Positions 25,803-35,795 of a stretch of DNA of 64,000 nt are shown one piece after another. The translations under genes were made by a program, and so were the position numbers. How positions within the stretch are numbered: the stretch's first letter is position 1; the number at the start of each line of letters is the position of its first letter. The notes beneath the pieces were generated by a model that was not told the DNA's origin, ran no database searches, and worked only from the letters and a program-made list of their open reading frames with translations. Source of the DNA: Mycobacterium deserti (GTDB lineage Bacteria; Actinomycetota; Actinomycetes; Mycobacteriales; Mycobacteriaceae); NCBI RefSeq assembly GCF_025345615.1, contig NZ_JAODWD010000001.1, positions 1,119,304-1,183,303 on the forward strand, in the 5' to 3' direction.

Positions 25803-27188
25803 GTGGCCAAACCGCGATCGCAATACCGGTGCTCGGAGTGCCACCACCTCACTGCGAAATGGGTGGGCCGTTGCCCGGACTGCGGCACCTGGGGAACCGT
25901 TGACGAGGTCGCCGTTCTCGCGGCGGTGAACGGCTCATCGGTTCGGCGCGCGGTCGCCCCGACGTCGCCCGCCGTGCCCATCAGCTCTATCGATCCCGGC
26001 CAGACCCGGCACATCCACACCGGCGTCGACGAATTGGACCGAGTGCTCGGCGGTGGGCTGGTCCCGGGGTCGGTGACGCTGCTCGCCGGTGACCCCGGCG
26101 TCGGCAAGTCGACGCTGCTCCTGGAGGTCGCCCATCGTTGGGCGCGCGCCGGGCAACGCGCGCTGTATCTCTCGGGTGAAGAGTCAGCCGGGCAAATCCG
26201 GATGCGGGCCGAACGCACGGGCTGCACACACGACGAGGTGTATCTGGCCGCCGAGTCGGATCTGCAGGTGGCTCTGGGCCACATCGACGCCGTGCGTCCG
26301 AGCCTCGTCGTCGTTGACTCGGTGCAGACGATGTCGACCACCGAGACCGACGGGGTCACCGGCGGCGTCACCCAGGTGCGCGCGGTCACCACCGCGCTCA
26401 CCATGGCCGCCAAGACGTCGGGCGTCGCGCTGATTCTCGTCGGCCACGTCACCAAGGACGGCGCCATCGCCGGCCCGAGGTCGCTCGAGCACCTGGTCGA
26501 CGTCGTACTGCACTTCGAAGGCGACCGGGCCACGTCGCTGCGGATGGTGCGCGGCGTCAAGAACCGATTCGGCGCCGCCGACGAGGTCGGGTGTTTTCTG
26601 TTGCACGACAACGGAATCGAAGGCGTCGCCGACCCTTCTGGATTGTTCCGCGATCAACGGCCCACGCCGGTGCCCGGCACCGCCGTCACGGTCACCCTCG
26701 ACGGGAAGCGCCCCCTGATCGGCGAGGTACAGGCCCTCATAGGCCAACCCGCCAACGGCTCACCACGGCGGGCGGTCAGCGGTATCGACTCATCGCGCGC
26801 CGCAATGATCACTGCGGTGTTGGACAAGCACGTCGGCCTGCCCGTCGGCACCCGCGACATCTATCTGTCCACCGTTGGCGGCATGCGACTGACGGACCCC
26901 TCGGCTGACCTTGCGGTGGCGCTGGCGATCGCGTCGTCGCAGACGGATCTGCCGATGCCGGCCGAGGCGGTGGCGATCGGTGAGGTCGGTCTTGCCGGCG
27001 ATCTAAGGCGTGTCACGGGGATGGACCGGCGCCTGGCCGAGGCCGCCCGCCTCGGCTTCACCGTCGCGATCGTGCCGCCCGGCGTGAAGTCTGTGCCCGC
27101 AGGTCTGCGGGCCATTTCGGCCGACAACATCGGCGCGGCGTTGCGGGTATTGCGGGAGATCAGCAAAAATACGGCCAACGAGCGTTGA
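25803..27188 (+). CDS. radA: DNA repair protein RadA
   Basis: The roughly 461-residue protein has an N-terminal four-Cys zinc finger (CSEC and CPDC), a RecA-like ATPase with Walker [12 protein letters not shown], the RadA-specific KNRFG motif in [10 protein letters not shown], and a C-terminal Lon-protease-like domain ([19 protein letters not shown]). RadA drives branch migration in recombination. The GTG start at 25803 puts the zinc finger at the N terminus as in the family. disA follows 27 bases later, a conserved pair. Confidence 0.95.
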   Translation: MAKPRSQYRCSECHHLTAKWVGRCPDCGTWGTVDEVAVLAAVNGSSVRRAVAPTSPAVPISSIDPGQTRHIHTGVDELDRVLGGGLVPGSVTLLAGDPGVGKSTLLLEVAHRWARAGQRALYLSGEESAGQIRMRAERTGCTHDEVYLAAESDLQVALGHIDAVRPSLVVVDSVQTMSTTETDGVTGGVTQVRAVTTALTMAAKTSGVALILVGHVTKDGAIAGPRSLEHLVDVVLHFEGDRATSLRMVRGVKNRFGAADEVGCFLLHDNGIEGVADPSGLFRDQRPTPVPGTAVTVTLDGKRPLIGEVQALIGQPANGSPRRAVSGIDSSRAAMITAVLDKHVGLPVGTRDIYLSTVGGMRLTDPSADLAVALAIASSQTDLPMPAEAVAIGEVGLAGDLRRVTGMDRRLAEAARLGFTVAIVPPGVKSVPAGLRAISADNIGAALRVLREISKNTANER

Positions 27189-27215
27189 TCGGGCTGACCG
27201 ATCCTAGGAGGGGCG

Positions 27216-28334
27216 GTGGCCGTTAAGGCAAGCGGCAGGTCGAGTCGCAGAGTGGTGCAACTGGCCCGGCCCACCCTGCGTGAGACCCTCTCCAGGCTGG
27301 CGCCGGGTACGCCATTGCGCGACGGCCTCGAGCGCATCCTGCGCGGACGCACCGGCGCCCTTATCGTGATCGGCTACGACGACAGCGTGGAGACGATCTG
27401 CGACGGCGGATTCGAACTCGACATCCGCTACGCACCGACCAGGCTGCGTGAGCTGTCGAAAATGGACGGCGCGGTCGTGCTCTCCAGCGACGGCAGCCGC
27501 ATCCTCCGGGCCAATGTGCAGCTGGTACCCGACCCGTCGATCCCGACCGAGGAGTCCGGCACCCGTCACCGTTCCGCCGAACGCACGGCGATTCAGACGG
27601 GTTATCCCGTTATCTCCGTGAGCTCGTCGATGAGCATCGTCACCGTCTACGTCGCGGGTGAACGCCACGTGGTCCCCGACTCGGCTGCCATCCTCTCGCG
27701 GGCAAACCAGACCATCGACACGCTCGAGCGGTACAAGACCCGCCTCGACGAGGTCGGCAGGCAGCTCTCGACGGCCGAGATCGAGGACTTCGTCACGTTG
27801 CGCGATGTCATGACGGTGGTGCAACGGTTGGAGATGGTCCGGCGCATCAGCCTCGAAATCGACTCGGACGTGGTCGAACTCGGCACCGACGGGCGCCAGC
27901 TCAAGCTGCAGCTCGACGAACTCGTCGGCGACAACGAAACCGCCCGAGAGCTGATCGTGCGGGACTACCACGCCAATCCGGATCCGCCGTCGGCCGCACA
28001 GGTCAGCGCCACGCTGGAGGAGCTCGACGGTCTTTCGGACAGCGAGCTTCTCGACTTCACCACGTTGGCAAGGGTTTTCGGTTACCCGTCGACGGCAGAG
28101 GCGCAGGATTCGGCGATGAGTTCACGCGGCTACCGGGCGATGGCGGGCATCCCGCGACTGCAGTTCGCCCACGTGGATCTGCTGGTGCGGTCGTTCGGCT
28201 CACTGCAGGGACTGTTGGCCGCCAGCGCCAGCGACCTGCAGAACGTCGAGGGCATCGGTTCGATGTGGGCCCGCCACATCCGCGAAGGCCTGTCGCAACT
28301 GGCCGAATCGACGATCGCCGACCGGCTGGCCTAG
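27216..28334 (+). CDS. disA: DisA, diadenylate cyclase and DNA-integrity scanner
   Basis: The 372-residue protein has the DAC catalytic domain with the DGA motif ([12 protein letters not shown]) and the RHR motif ([11 protein letters not shown]), a helical linker and a C-terminal helix-hairpin-helix domain ([20 protein letters not shown]). It makes c-di-AMP from ATP and binds branched DNA; RadA is its known interaction partner. A strong site (ggaggggc) precedes the GTG. Its stop overlaps the convergent membrane-protein gene by 4 bases (CTAG). Confidence 0.96.
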   Translation: MAVKASGRSSRRVVQLARPTLRETLSRLAPGTPLRDGLERILRGRTGALIVIGYDDSVETICDGGFELDIRYAPTRLRELSKMDGAVVLSSDGSRILRANVQLVPDPSIPTEESGTRHRSAERTAIQTGYPVISVSSSMSIVTVYVAGERHVVPDSAAILSRANQTIDTLERYKTRLDEVGRQLSTAEIEDFVTLRDVMTVVQRLEMVRRISLEIDSDVVELGTDGRQLKLQLDELVGDNETARELIVRDYHANPDPPSAAQVSATLEELDGLSDSELLDFTTLARVFGYPSTAEAQDSAMSSRGYRAMAGIPRLQFAHVDLLVRSFGSLQGLLAASASDLQNVEGIGSMWARHIREGLSQLAESTIADRLA

Positions 28335-29125
28335 CCGACGGGCGCTGGCGCCGGTCCTGGTGGCGGCCCCGCACCCTGAGCCGGCGGCGGTGCCTGTGCA
28401 GGCTCGGCAAGGATGAACGGCACCGTCGCCGAGCGCAGATTGCCCAACTGCACCACGAGGTTGTAGGTGCCCGGTCCGATCGGTTGCCGCGGCAGCGGGC
28501 ATCCCGGAGCCGAACCCATGCCCGTCCAGGTCACCTCGGTGGTGACCTGCTCGCCCGGCTGGAACGTCTTGACCAGGGTCTCGTTCGACGGTGCGCAGTC
28601 CAGGTTCGACCACAGCCGGCTGTTGTCGAGCGAGTAGACGTAGGCGGCGAGCACCGCGGCGCCGACGTCACGCTGGCAAGCCACCAGCCCGATGTTGGTC
28701 ACCACCATGGTGAACTTCGGCTGGTCGCCGACGACGTATTGCGGCTGGTTGGTGATGCCCTTGACCGCCAGCGTCGAGTCCGGGCAGTCGTCGCCCTCGT
28801 TGAGGATCGGCGGCGGCGTGACCGCGGCGGTCGGCGTCGGGGTCGGCGCGGGCGCCTGCTGAGCAGGCGGCACCACCGGCGTCTTGACCTCGGGGTTCTG
28901 CCCGGGCAGCGGTGTCGGGCCGGCTGCGGTGGCCGCCGGCTTGTCGGCGGCCGTCTCGTCGGTGCCGGTCGCGTTCTTGACGACGACGAGCACGACGGCC
29001 GCGATCAGGCCGATCACCACGACCGCGATGCCCAGCGCCAACGCCCGGCGACGCCAGTAAATCTGCGTCGGGAGGGGGCCTTGCGGTTCCAGATCCAGCA
29101 CAACTTCACGGTAAGGCCAGGTCAC
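28331..29125 (-). CDS. Conserved membrane-anchored protein with Pro-rich linker (Rv3587c type)
   Basis: The 264-residue protein has a short cytoplasmic N terminus ([13 protein letters not shown]), one membrane helix (residues about 29-50), a Pro/Ala/Thr-rich linker (about 60-105) and an extracytoplasmic domain with Cys residues ([42 protein letters not shown]) likely forming disulfides, then a Pro-rich tail. I do not know its function. It occupies the conserved place between disA and the carbonic anhydrase gene. Confidence 0.82.
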   Translation of the reverse strand: MTWPYREVVLDLEPQGPLPTQIYWRRRALALGIAVVVIGLIAAVVLVVVKNATGTDETAADKPAATAAGPTPLPGQNPEVKTPVVPPAQQAPAPTPTPTAAVTPPPILNEGDDCPDSTLAVKGITNQPQYVVGDQPKFTMVVTNIGLVACQRDVGAAVLAAYVYSLDNSRLWSNLDCAPSNETLVKTFQPGEQVTTEVTWTGMGSAPGCPLPRQPIGPGTYNLVVQLGNLRSATVPFILAEPAQAPPPAQGAGPPPGPAPAPVG

Positions 29126-29160
29126 GCCTGATTGCCCGAGGTCGCTCGGCGTGTCGCTCG

Positions 29161-29781
29161 TCAGCCTTCGCCGATGTCGCCGATGTGGTCCCGCAACACC
29201 ACCCGCCCATCGGACAGGCCGTAAGTGAGTCCGACGATCGCGAGCGAGCCGGCCGCGAGACCTTCGGCGACAGGCGCCGACTGGATGCGCAGCTGGGCGA
29301 CGGTCTCGTTGACGTGTTTGGTGACGAACTCGCCGACGCCGCTGAATCCCGCATGCCTGCCGGCCAAGACCGACGGCATGATCCGGTCCACCACGTCGCG
29401 GATGTGCCCGCTCGGCGGCGCCTCGCCGTCGGCCGTCGACACCGCTGCGGTCACCGCACCGCAGCTGCTGTGGCCCAGCACGACGATCAGCCGCACGCCG
29501 AGCGCCGTCACGGCGTACTCGAGGGAACCGAGCACCGCGGAGTCGAGCACATGCCCGGCGGTGCGAACCGTGAAGATGTCGCCGAGGCCTTGGTCGAATG
29601 CAATCTCCACGGGCACGCGGCTGTCCGAACAGCCGAGCACAGCGGCGATCGGGTGCTGTCCATTGGTCAACGCGGATCGATGGTCGAGGCTCTGGTGCGG
29701 GTGTTGGGCCTCTCCCGCAACGAACCGCTCGTTACCCTCTTTGAGTGCTTTCCACGCGGTCACGGGGCTGGTGTTCGGCAT
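29161..29781 (-). CDS. canB: Beta-carbonic anhydrase
   Basis: The 206-residue enzyme has the beta-class zinc ligands CSDSR (Cys-Asp-Ser-Arg dyad) and HSSC (His-x2-Cys) in VVLGHSSCGAVTAA. It interconverts CO2 and bicarbonate. The start MPNTSPVTAWKALKEGNERF matches what I recall of Rv3588c. Its ATG and that of divergent mutY lie in the same CATG, overlapping by 2 bases, so each promoter must lie inside the other gene. Confidence 0.93.
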   Translation of the reverse strand: MPNTSPVTAWKALKEGNERFVAGEAQHPHQSLDHRSALTNGQHPIAAVLGCSDSRVPVEIAFDQGLGDIFTVRTAGHVLDSAVLGSLEYAVTALGVRLIVVLGHSSCGAVTAAVSTADGEAPPSGHIRDVVDRIMPSVLAGRHAGFSGVGEFVTKHVNETVAQLRIQSAPVAEGLAAGSLAIVGLTYGLSDGRVVLRDHIGDIGEG

Positions 29782-30649
29782 GACCGACATTGTGCCGCAG
29801 CTGCTGGATTGGTATGACCGCGAGCAGCGCGACCTACCGTGGCGTCGGCCCGGCGTCTCCGCGTGGCAGGTCCTGGTCAGCGAATTCATGCTGCAACAGA
29901 CGCCGGTCGCGCGCGTCGAGCCGATCTGGCGCGAGTGGGTGGCGCGCTGGCCGACACCGTCGGCGACCGCGGCGGCCGGGCCCGCCGATGTGCTGCGGGC
30001 TTGGGGCAAGCTCGGCTACCCGCGTCGGGCCAAGCGTCTGCACGAGTGCGCAACGGTGATCGCGACCGAACACGGCGACGTGGTGCCGTCGGACGTCGAC
30101 ACCCTGCTGACGCTGCCGGGGATCGGGGCGTACACCGCCCGGGCCGTCGCATGCTTCGCCTACCGCAAGCGGGTGCCGGTCGTGGACACCAACGTCCGAC
30201 GGGTGGTGGCGCGGGTGGTGCACGGCCGGGCCGACTCTCCCTCCTCGGTCCGCGATCTCGACGACGTCGCCCGGCTGCTGCCCGATGACGGTGACGCGCC
30301 CCGCTTTTCGGTGGCTCTGATGGAACTCGGGGCGACGGTGTGCACGGCCCGCGCACCGCGGTGCGGCCTGTGCCCGCTGGGTCGGTGCGCGTGGCGGTCG
30401 AGCGGGTATCCGCCCGCGGCCAGCCCCGCCCGCCGGGCGCAGCGCTACGCGGGTACGGATCGCCAGGTTCGCGGCAAGCTGCTGGATGTGTTGCGGGACA
30501 ACAGCTCTGCGGTGACGCGCGAGCAACTCGACGTCGTCTGGCTCACCGACACCGCACAGCGCGATCGCGCGCTGGCCTCGCTGCTGGTCGACGGGCTGGT
30601 GGAGCAGACCTCCGACGGCCGGTTCGCGCTCGCCGGTGAGGGCGACTGA
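29780..30649 (+). CDS. mutY: A/G-specific adenine DNA glycosylase
   Basis: The 289-residue protein has the MutY motifs: catalytic Glu in SEFMLQQTPV, helix-hairpin-helix LPGIGAYTARAVACFAY followed by catalytic Asp in PVVDTNVRR, and the four-Cys iron-sulfur loop CTARAPRCGLCPLGRC with spacing 6-2-4. It removes adenine mispaired with 8-oxoguanine. The C-terminal A/G-recognition domain is short, as in other mycobacteria. The ATG at 29780 shares bases with the canB start. Confidence 0.94.
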   Translation: MTDIVPQLLDWYDREQRDLPWRRPGVSAWQVLVSEFMLQQTPVARVEPIWREWVARWPTPSATAAAGPADVLRAWGKLGYPRRAKRLHECATVIATEHGDVVPSDVDTLLTLPGIGAYTARAVACFAYRKRVPVVDTNVRRVVARVVHGRADSPSSVRDLDDVARLLPDDGDAPRFSVALMELGATVCTARAPRCGLCPLGRCAWRSSGYPPAASPARRAQRYAGTDRQVRGKLLDVLRDNSSAVTREQLDVVWLTDTAQRDRALASLLVDGLVEQTSDGRFALAGEGD

Positions 30650-30668
30650 CGTCCAGTGGCGCCGCCGG

Positions 30669-31649
30669 TCAGGCGGTGACGGCCTCCTCCTGGCAGGGGC
30701 CGTTACAAGAGAACCGTCGGCGGTAGTCGGATGGCGTCACGCCGATGATGCGCCGGAAGTGGTGCCGCAGCAGTGTGGCCGTGCCGAATCCCGACCGCTC
30801 CGCTATCCGATCGATGTCGAGATCGGTCTCCTCGAGCAGGGTGCGCGCATACAACACGCGCTGGTCGGTCACCCATTGCATCGGGGTGCGACCGGTCTCC
30901 TCGACGAACCGGCGGGCGAAGGTCCGCGCCGACATGTGGGCGCGGGCGGCCAGTGACGCAACGGTGTGCGGACGGTCGAGATTGCCGAGGATCCAGTCCA
31001 GGTGCGGCGCGAAGCCCTCCGAACATCGGAGCGGGATCGGCTGGTCGATGTACTGGCGCTGTCCACCGTCGCGCTGCGGCGGCACGACCATGCGCCGCGC
31101 GATCTTGTTGGTCACTTCGCTGCCGAGTTCACGGCGCACGAGATGCAGGCAGGCGTCGATGCCTGCCGCGGTGCCCGCGCTGGTCACGAGGTTGCCGTCG
31201 TCGACGAACAGCACATTGCGGTCGACCTTGGCGGTCGGGTACATCCGCGCCAGGTCGGCGGCGTGCATCCAGTGCGTCGTGCACGGCCGCCCATCGAGCA
31301 GCCCCGCGGCACCCGCGACGAATGCGCCGGAGCAGACGGTGAGGATGATCGACCCGGAGTCGGCGGCCGCCTTGATCGCCTCCAGCGCGGCGGGGAGGTA
31401 CTCCGAGCCGCCGATCGCCGGGATCGCCACCAGGTCGGCACCGACCAGAGCGTCGAGGCCGTGGTCGGGAATGATCGTCGCCCCGACGGACGTGCGCAGT
31501 GGTGCGCCCGCCTCCGGCCCGCAGACCTTGAAGTCGAAGTTGGGCACGCCGTCCGCGGACCGGTCGATTCCGAAGACTTCGCAGATCACGCCGAACTCGA
31601 AAATCGCTAGCTCGTCGAGCACCAGCGCCGATACGCTGTTAATGGCCAT
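30669..31649 (-). CDS. GlxA-family AraC-type regulator with DJ-1/PfpI domain
   Basis: The 326-residue protein has an N-terminal DJ-1/PfpI-like domain with the nucleophile-elbow Cys in LTVCSGAFVAGAAGLLDGR, and a C-terminal AraC helix-turn-helix pair (ASLAARAHMSARTFARRFVE, IAERSGFGTATLLRHHFRRI). It should be a ligand-sensing transcription activator; the ligand is unknown. It is divergent from a small membrane protein gene with 71 bases between starts. Confidence 0.9.
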   Translation of the reverse strand: MAINSVSALVLDELAIFEFGVICEVFGIDRSADGVPNFDFKVCGPEAGAPLRTSVGATIIPDHGLDALVGADLVAIPAIGGSEYLPAALEAIKAAADSGSIILTVCSGAFVAGAAGLLDGRPCTTHWMHAADLARMYPTAKVDRNVLFVDDGNLVTSAGTAAGIDACLHLVRRELGSEVTNKIARRMVVPPQRDGGQRQYIDQPIPLRCSEGFAPHLDWILGNLDRPHTVASLAARAHMSARTFARRFVEETGRTPMQWVTDQRVLYARTLLEETDLDIDRIAERSGFGTATLLRHHFRRIIGVTPSDYRRRFSCNGPCQEEAVTA

Positions 31650-31720
31650 GGCAGCATTTTATCGCAAGGTGTCTTTTCTGCCACTGTTGGCGGGATTTAT
31701 ATGGGCGAAGGATTACTGCC

Positions 31721-31975
31721 ATGACCACTGCACTGACCTTCCTGATCCTCATCTCTCCGTTCGCGGTGGCAGCTGCGCTCAGCTGGGCCGCTCGTCGCGA
31801 CGGATTCCTGCGTCTGCACCGCGACCAATTCCGGCTCGCCGCGCCGATGGCAGGCCGGCTGCCCGAGAACGACCGCGACTCGTTCCGGGTGGGACACGAC
31901 CTCGACGCCATCCGCACTCGCTTCGAGCAGCAGCCGTCCTGGCCGGTCTCAACCGGTGCCAGCGAGCGACGCTAG
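31721..31975 (+). CDS. Small conserved membrane protein
   Basis: The 84-residue protein has one N-terminal hydrophobic helix (MTTALTFLILISPFAVAAAL) followed by a charged part (LRLHRDQFRLAAPMAGRL, VGHDLDAIRTRFEQQP). I recall the HDxDAIRTRFE type of tail from other mycobacterial small proteins but no function. It is divergent from the GlxA-type regulator, which may control it. Its last 27 bases overlap the 3' end of the convergent hydrolase. Confidence 0.68.
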   Translation: MTTALTFLILISPFAVAAALSWAARRDGFLRLHRDQFRLAAPMAGRLPENDRDSFRVGHDLDAIRTRFEQQPSWPVSTGASERR

Positions 31976-32719
31976 AAACGTCTCGACGGCTTCTCGGTAG
32001 ATCTGCGGCGCATCGTCGTGGATGAGGTGGCCGGCGTCGGACACACGCAGATATGTTGTCCGATAGCCGGTTTCCTTCATCTTCAGCATCTGCCCCGCGG
32101 GCGTTACCGAGTTGCCTGCCTCGATCAGCAGTGCAGGCACGCGAACTGCCCGCCACTGCAGCCAGTAGTCGCGCGTGCCCCATTCGGCGGCGATCTCGAT
32201 CCAGGTCCCGGTGTGCCCGTGCAGCCGCCAACCCGTGGCAGTGCGGTCGAACGCCTCGAGGAAGTACTGCCCGGCGACGGGACCGAACTCGTCGTAAACC
32301 CGTTGCTGCGAATCGAATTCAACAGGAAGCGCATGCAGCCACGGCTCCCACGGACCGGTGGTGCGCCCACGGAAGTCCGGGGCCATGTCCTCAACGACCA
32401 GCGCGCGCACCAACTCCGGTCGCGACGCAGCCAGACACCACGAATGCAGCGCTCCCATCGAATGACCGATCATGACCGCGGGCCCGCCGAGTGCGGCGAC
32501 GGCATCGCCCAGGTCGGATACGAAACGCTCGGTGCTGACCGGCCGCGAATCGTCGACGTCGCGGCCGCGGTGCCATGGCGCGTCATAGGTGTACACCGCG
32601 CCCAGCCGGGTCAGCCACGGCAAATGACGCGACCACGTGGTGCCGCGGCCCATCAATCCGTGCACCAGCACCAGCGGTTCGCCCTCACCGCCGCACGGGG
32701 TGAGCAGGTCGGCGGCCAT
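31949..32719 (-). CDS. Alpha/beta-hydrolase (Rv3591c type)
   Basis: The 256-residue alpha/beta-hydrolase has the oxyanion region LVHGLMGRG, nucleophile elbow IGHSMGALHS (GxSxG) and catalytic His in SDAGHLIHDD. It is a serine hydrolase of unknown substrate. The ATG at 32719 begins MAADLLTPCGGEGEPL; the frame stays open further upstream but that part would run into the divergent mhuD gene. Location next to mhuD matches Rv3591c-Rv3592. Confidence 0.87.
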   Translation of the reverse strand: MAADLLTPCGGEGEPLVLVHGLMGRGTTWSRHLPWLTRLGAVYTYDAPWHRGRDVDDSRPVSTERFVSDLGDAVAALGGPAVMIGHSMGALHSWCLAASRPELVRALVVEDMAPDFRGRTTGPWEPWLHALPVEFDSQQRVYDEFGPVAGQYFLEAFDRTATGWRLHGHTGTWIEIAAEWGTRDYWLQWRAVRVPALLIEAGNSVTPAGQMLKMKETGYRTTYLRVSDAGHLIHDDAPQIYREAVETFLASLAGTG

Positions 32720-32743
32720 GGCAGCGCACGGTAGCCTAACGGC

Positions 32744-33055
32744 ATGCCTGTGGTGAAGATCAACGCAATCGAGGTCCCGCCCGACGCAGGTCCCGAACTG
32801 GAGAAGCGATTCGCACACCGTGCCCACGCTGTCGACAACCAGCCTGGGTTCTTGGGTTTCCAGTTGCTGCGCCCGATCAAGGGCGAGGACCGCTACTTCG
32901 TGGTGACCCAGTGGGAGTCCGAGGAGGCCTTCCAGGCGTGGGCCAGCGGGCCGGCCATCGAGGCACACAAAGGCCAGCAGACCAATCCCGTGGCCACGGG
33001 CGCGTCACTGCTGGAGTTCGAGGTCGTACTTGACGTTGCGGGCACCAAGGCTTAG
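32744..33055 (+). CDS. mhuD: MhuD, heme-degrading monooxygenase
   Basis: The 103-residue ABM-fold protein carries the IsdG-type catalytic residues Asn7 (VVKINAIE), Trp66 (EAFQAW) and the heme ligand His75 (AIEAHKGQ) at the positions known for the M. tuberculosis enzyme. It cleaves heme to mycobilin and iron in the cytoplasm. It is divergent from the hydrolase with 24 bases between starts and overlaps the lpqF start. Confidence 0.94.
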   Translation: MPVVKINAIEVPPDAGPELEKRFAHRAHAVDNQPGFLGFQLLRPIKGEDRYFVVTQWESEEAFQAWASGPAIEAHKGQQTNPVATGASLLEFEVVLDVAGTKA

Positions 33056-34415
33056 CGCGGGGCGTCACCGCGCACGCGAGCAGCGAAGAAGGCCCCGAGC
33101 GGCCGGACTAGCGGTCGCCGTCGCGCTCGTCGTCGTGTTGGCCGGTGGCTGCACTCATGCAGGCCCGCCCGCCGCAGACGCCGCGTACGGCGCGCACATC
33201 CCCATCAACACGCCCCCGGGTCTGCGGGCCAAGCAGACGATGGACATGCTCAACTCGGAGTGGCCGATCGGCACCGTCGGCGTTGCGACGATGGCCGCGC
33301 CAGAACAGGTCAAACCGATCACCTCGGCGATGGGCAACCTGTGGTGGGACCGGCCGATCACGGTGAAGAACGTCGAGATCGGCGCGGGGCACGCGACGTT
33401 GCACGTGGAAACGTCGTACGGCGTGGCGCAGACCATCGGACTGCGTACCAACGCCGCCGACATGGTCAATCGGTTCGAGGTCTCCATCGAGCACCCGGAA
33501 ATCAAGGACTGGGCGGACGTCGACGAACAGCTGAAGCGATCCGGCGCTCGGTACTCGTATCAACTCTCCAAGGTCAATGAAGGTAGGTGCGAAGTCGTCA
33601 AGGGCGCCAACACCGACCTGTCGCTACCCCTGGCCTCGATCTTCAAGCTCTATGTGCTGCTTGCGGTCGCCGAGGCGGTCAAGGCCGGCACAGTGAAGTG
33701 GACCGACCCGCTGACCATCACGAAGGAGGCCAAGGCGGTCGGCACCGCCGGTCTGGACGAGTTACCGCCTGGAGCAAAGGTTTCCGTGCGCACCGCGGCG
33801 CAACAGATGATCTCGACAAGCGACAACACCGCCACCGATCTGCTGATCGGACGGTTGGGGCCGGGCGCGGTCGAGCACGCGTTGGTGACGGCCGGCCATC
33901 ACGACCCCGCCAGCATGACGCCGTTCCCGACCATGCACCAACTGTTCTCGGTCGGCTGGGGCGAACCGAATCTTCGGGAGCAGTGGAAGCAAGCCACTCC
34001 GCAGGACCGGGTGCAGTTGCTCGAGCAGACGAATTCTCGCCCTTACAAACCGGATCCGGCACGCACGCACACCCCGGCGTCAAACGACGGCATCGAGTGG
34101 TTCGGCAGCGCTGCCGACATCTGCCGTGTGCACGCCGCCCTGCAGGCCGCCGCCGTCGGCGAGGCAGCGCCCGTGAAGGATATTCTGTCGGCCACCCCGG
34201 GGATCGACCTCGACAGGTCGAGGTGGCCGTACATCGGCTCCAAGGGCGGAAACCTGCCGGGAGACTTGACATTCAGCTGGTATGCCGAGGACGACGGAGG
34301 TCAGCCTTGGGTGGTCAGCTTCCAGTTGAACTGGCCCCGCTACCGCAGCCCGACGGCGGGCGCCTGGCTGTTGCGGATTGCGCACCGGGCCTTTGACCTG
34401 GCGCCGGCCGGCTGA
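33030..34415 (+). CDS. lpqF: LpqF, lipoprotein with class A beta-lactamase fold
   Basis: The roughly 461-residue lipoprotein has a signal ending VVLAGGC (lipobox), an N-terminal domain with WWDRPITVKNVEIGAG, and a C-terminal serine-hydrolase domain with the beta-lactamase motifs SIFK (SxxK), STSDN (SDN) and SKGGNL (KTG equivalent). All three catalytic blocks are present. It corresponds to Rv3593. The TTG start at 33030 overlaps mhuD; a TTG at 33036 is equally possible. Whether it acts on beta-lactams or on peptidoglycan-like substrates is unknown. Confidence 0.85.
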   Translation: MTLRAPRLSAGRHRAREQRRRPRAAGLAVAVALVVVLAGGCTHAGPPAADAAYGAHIPINTPPGLRAKQTMDMLNSEWPIGTVGVATMAAPEQVKPITSAMGNLWWDRPITVKNVEIGAGHATLHVETSYGVAQTIGLRTNAADMVNRFEVSIEHPEIKDWADVDEQLKRSGARYSYQLSKVNEGRCEVVKGANTDLSLPLASIFKLYVLLAVAEAVKAGTVKWTDPLTITKEAKAVGTAGLDELPPGAKVSVRTAAQQMISTSDNTATDLLIGRLGPGAVEHALVTAGHHDPASMTPFPTMHQLFSVGWGEPNLREQWKQATPQDRVQLLEQTNSRPYKPDPARTHTPASNDGIEWFGSAADICRVHAALQAAAVGEAAPVKDILSATPGIDLDRSRWPYIGSKGGNLPGDLTFSWYAEDDGGQPWVVSFQLNWPRYRSPTAGAWLLRIAHRAFDLAPAG

Positions 34416-34416
34416 G

Positions 34417-34968
34417 TCACAGATTCGATCGCAGCGTCCAGTTGTGCCCGCGGAAGTGCATGACCGTGCGACTCACCGGCGCAATGTCCACGCGCCAGAA
34501 CGACTTCGGCGGCGCGTCGAGCGCGACGAGGATCGCCGCGCGGATCACCGCGGGGTGAGTGACCGCGACCAGTCGGGCGCGACGGCTGGTCAGTGAATCC
34601 AGCCATCCGCGCACCCGGCTGATCAGGTCGACGACGGTTTCGCCGCCGTGCGGTGCCTGCGCCGGGTCGGTCAGCCACAGCACCAGATCGGCGGGGGTCA
34701 CCCCGCTGAGCACGCCGCCGCGCCAGCGTCCGGTGTCCAGATCCGCAAGCCGAGCGTCGATTTGAGCCTGCAGGCCGAGCAGGTCGGCTGTCTGTCTGGC
34801 CCGTTTCTCGGGTCCGCAATAGGCCTTTTCGACGACGCCCAGATCAACCGACGCGTCGGCTTGGCGGTGACCGACAGCGTTGAGCGGCTCGTCGGTGGGA
34901 AATCGTCCGGCCGCCATCGCGTCGGTCATCGCATGTGACACGAGGGTCAGCCGGACGATCTCGCTCAT
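34417..34968 (-). CDS. Histidine-phosphatase-fold protein with altered RHG motif
   Basis: The 183-residue protein fits the phosphoglycerate-mutase-like fold (LTLVSHAMTDA, LNAVGHRQAD, GPEKRARQTADLL, HGGETVVDLISRV, VAVTHPAVIRA). The usual RHG is SHA here: the His remains but the phosphate-binding Arg and the Gly are replaced. Its start overlaps the cbtA stop by 4 bases, placing it in the riboswitch-controlled cobalt operon. A role like alpha-ribazole phosphatase (CobC) is suggested by context, but the altered motif makes catalysis uncertain. Confidence 0.78.
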   Translation of the reverse strand: MSEIVRLTLVSHAMTDAMAAGRFPTDEPLNAVGHRQADASVDLGVVEKAYCGPEKRARQTADLLGLQAQIDARLADLDTGRWRGGVLSGVTPADLVLWLTDPAQAPHGGETVVDLISRVRGWLDSLTSRRARLVAVTHPAVIRAAILVALDAPPKSFWRVDIAPVSRTVMHFRGHNWTLRSNL

Positions 34969-35771
34969 GCCGTTGAGGACGTCTCCTGCCGCTTACCCTC
35001 GAGCAGGCGCGCGACCATAGCACCGAAGACCAGAGCGATGGTCACGTACATGACGACCTGAGTGCCCAGCGAGAAAAGCCGGAACTCATAGAGGTCGTCG
35101 GCGGGGAAGCCCTCATAAATGATGGTTCCCGAGTCGTCGCGCAACGGCCCGGGCGTCTCGTCGATGCCCGGAAGGATCAACATCACCACCGCGATCGCCA
35201 CGAGGTAACTGCCCGCCGCGGCAAGGGTCGCATTCCACGCGCCGAGTTTCGCCGACCAGCGGCGGCCGAGGGCGACGGCGCCGACCAGCAGCGCCGCCGA
35301 CAGCACCACCATCGCCAGGTAGAGCAGGGTGCGCTGGCGGATGGTCTCGTCGAGACTGACGGCCGGCGGGCTGCCCGGATATTTCAGCGCGGGAACGATG
35401 TAAAGGCTCAGCAGCATGCCGCCCGCGACGTAGAGCGACAGCAGCCTGGCCGAGACGTCCCCGACCCGGCCGTACACCACCGCGAACAGCACCGCGAACA
35501 GTGCGCCGATGGCGACGCTGAACAACAGCACGCCAAGCCCCATCCCGATGTTCATCTGCACGGCACGGGTGAATCCGCCGCCGTCGCTACCGTGACTGTG
35601 TGCCGCCACACCCGTGGCCGATTCGGCGGCCTCATGTGCGGCGCCGACGCCCTCCTCGTATCCGATGGCCCGCTCGATCACCGGTTCGACGAAGATCCGG
35701 GCGAAGATGAACGAGAGCACTCCAGCAAGGGCGCCGGCCAGCAGGCCGCGCCAAATAATCTGCTTTTCCAT
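34965..35771 (-). CDS. cbtA: CbtA-family cobalt transporter subunit
   Basis: The 268-residue protein has about six membrane helices with the CbtA N terminus (RGLLAGALAGVLSFIFARIF, EPVIERAIGYEEG), a His-containing loop AAHSHGSDGGG and the late segment PADDLYEFRLFSLGTQ. CbtA pairs with CbtB in cobalamin-regulated cobalt import. It lies 24 bases after cbtB downstream of the cobalamin riboswitch. Confidence 0.9.
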   Translation of the reverse strand: MEKQIIWRGLLAGALAGVLSFIFARIFVEPVIERAIGYEEGVGAAHEAAESATGVAAHSHGSDGGGFTRAVQMNIGMGLGVLLFSVAIGALFAVLFAVVYGRVGDVSARLLSLYVAGGMLLSLYIVPALKYPGSPPAVSLDETIRQRTLLYLAMVVLSAALLVGAVALGRRWSAKLGAWNATLAAAGSYLVAIAVVMLILPGIDETPGPLRDDSGTIIYEGFPADDLYEFRLFSLGTQVVMYVTIALVFGAMVARLLEGKRQETSSTA

Positions 35772-35795
35772 TGTGCGTCGTCTGCCCCGGCCGGG

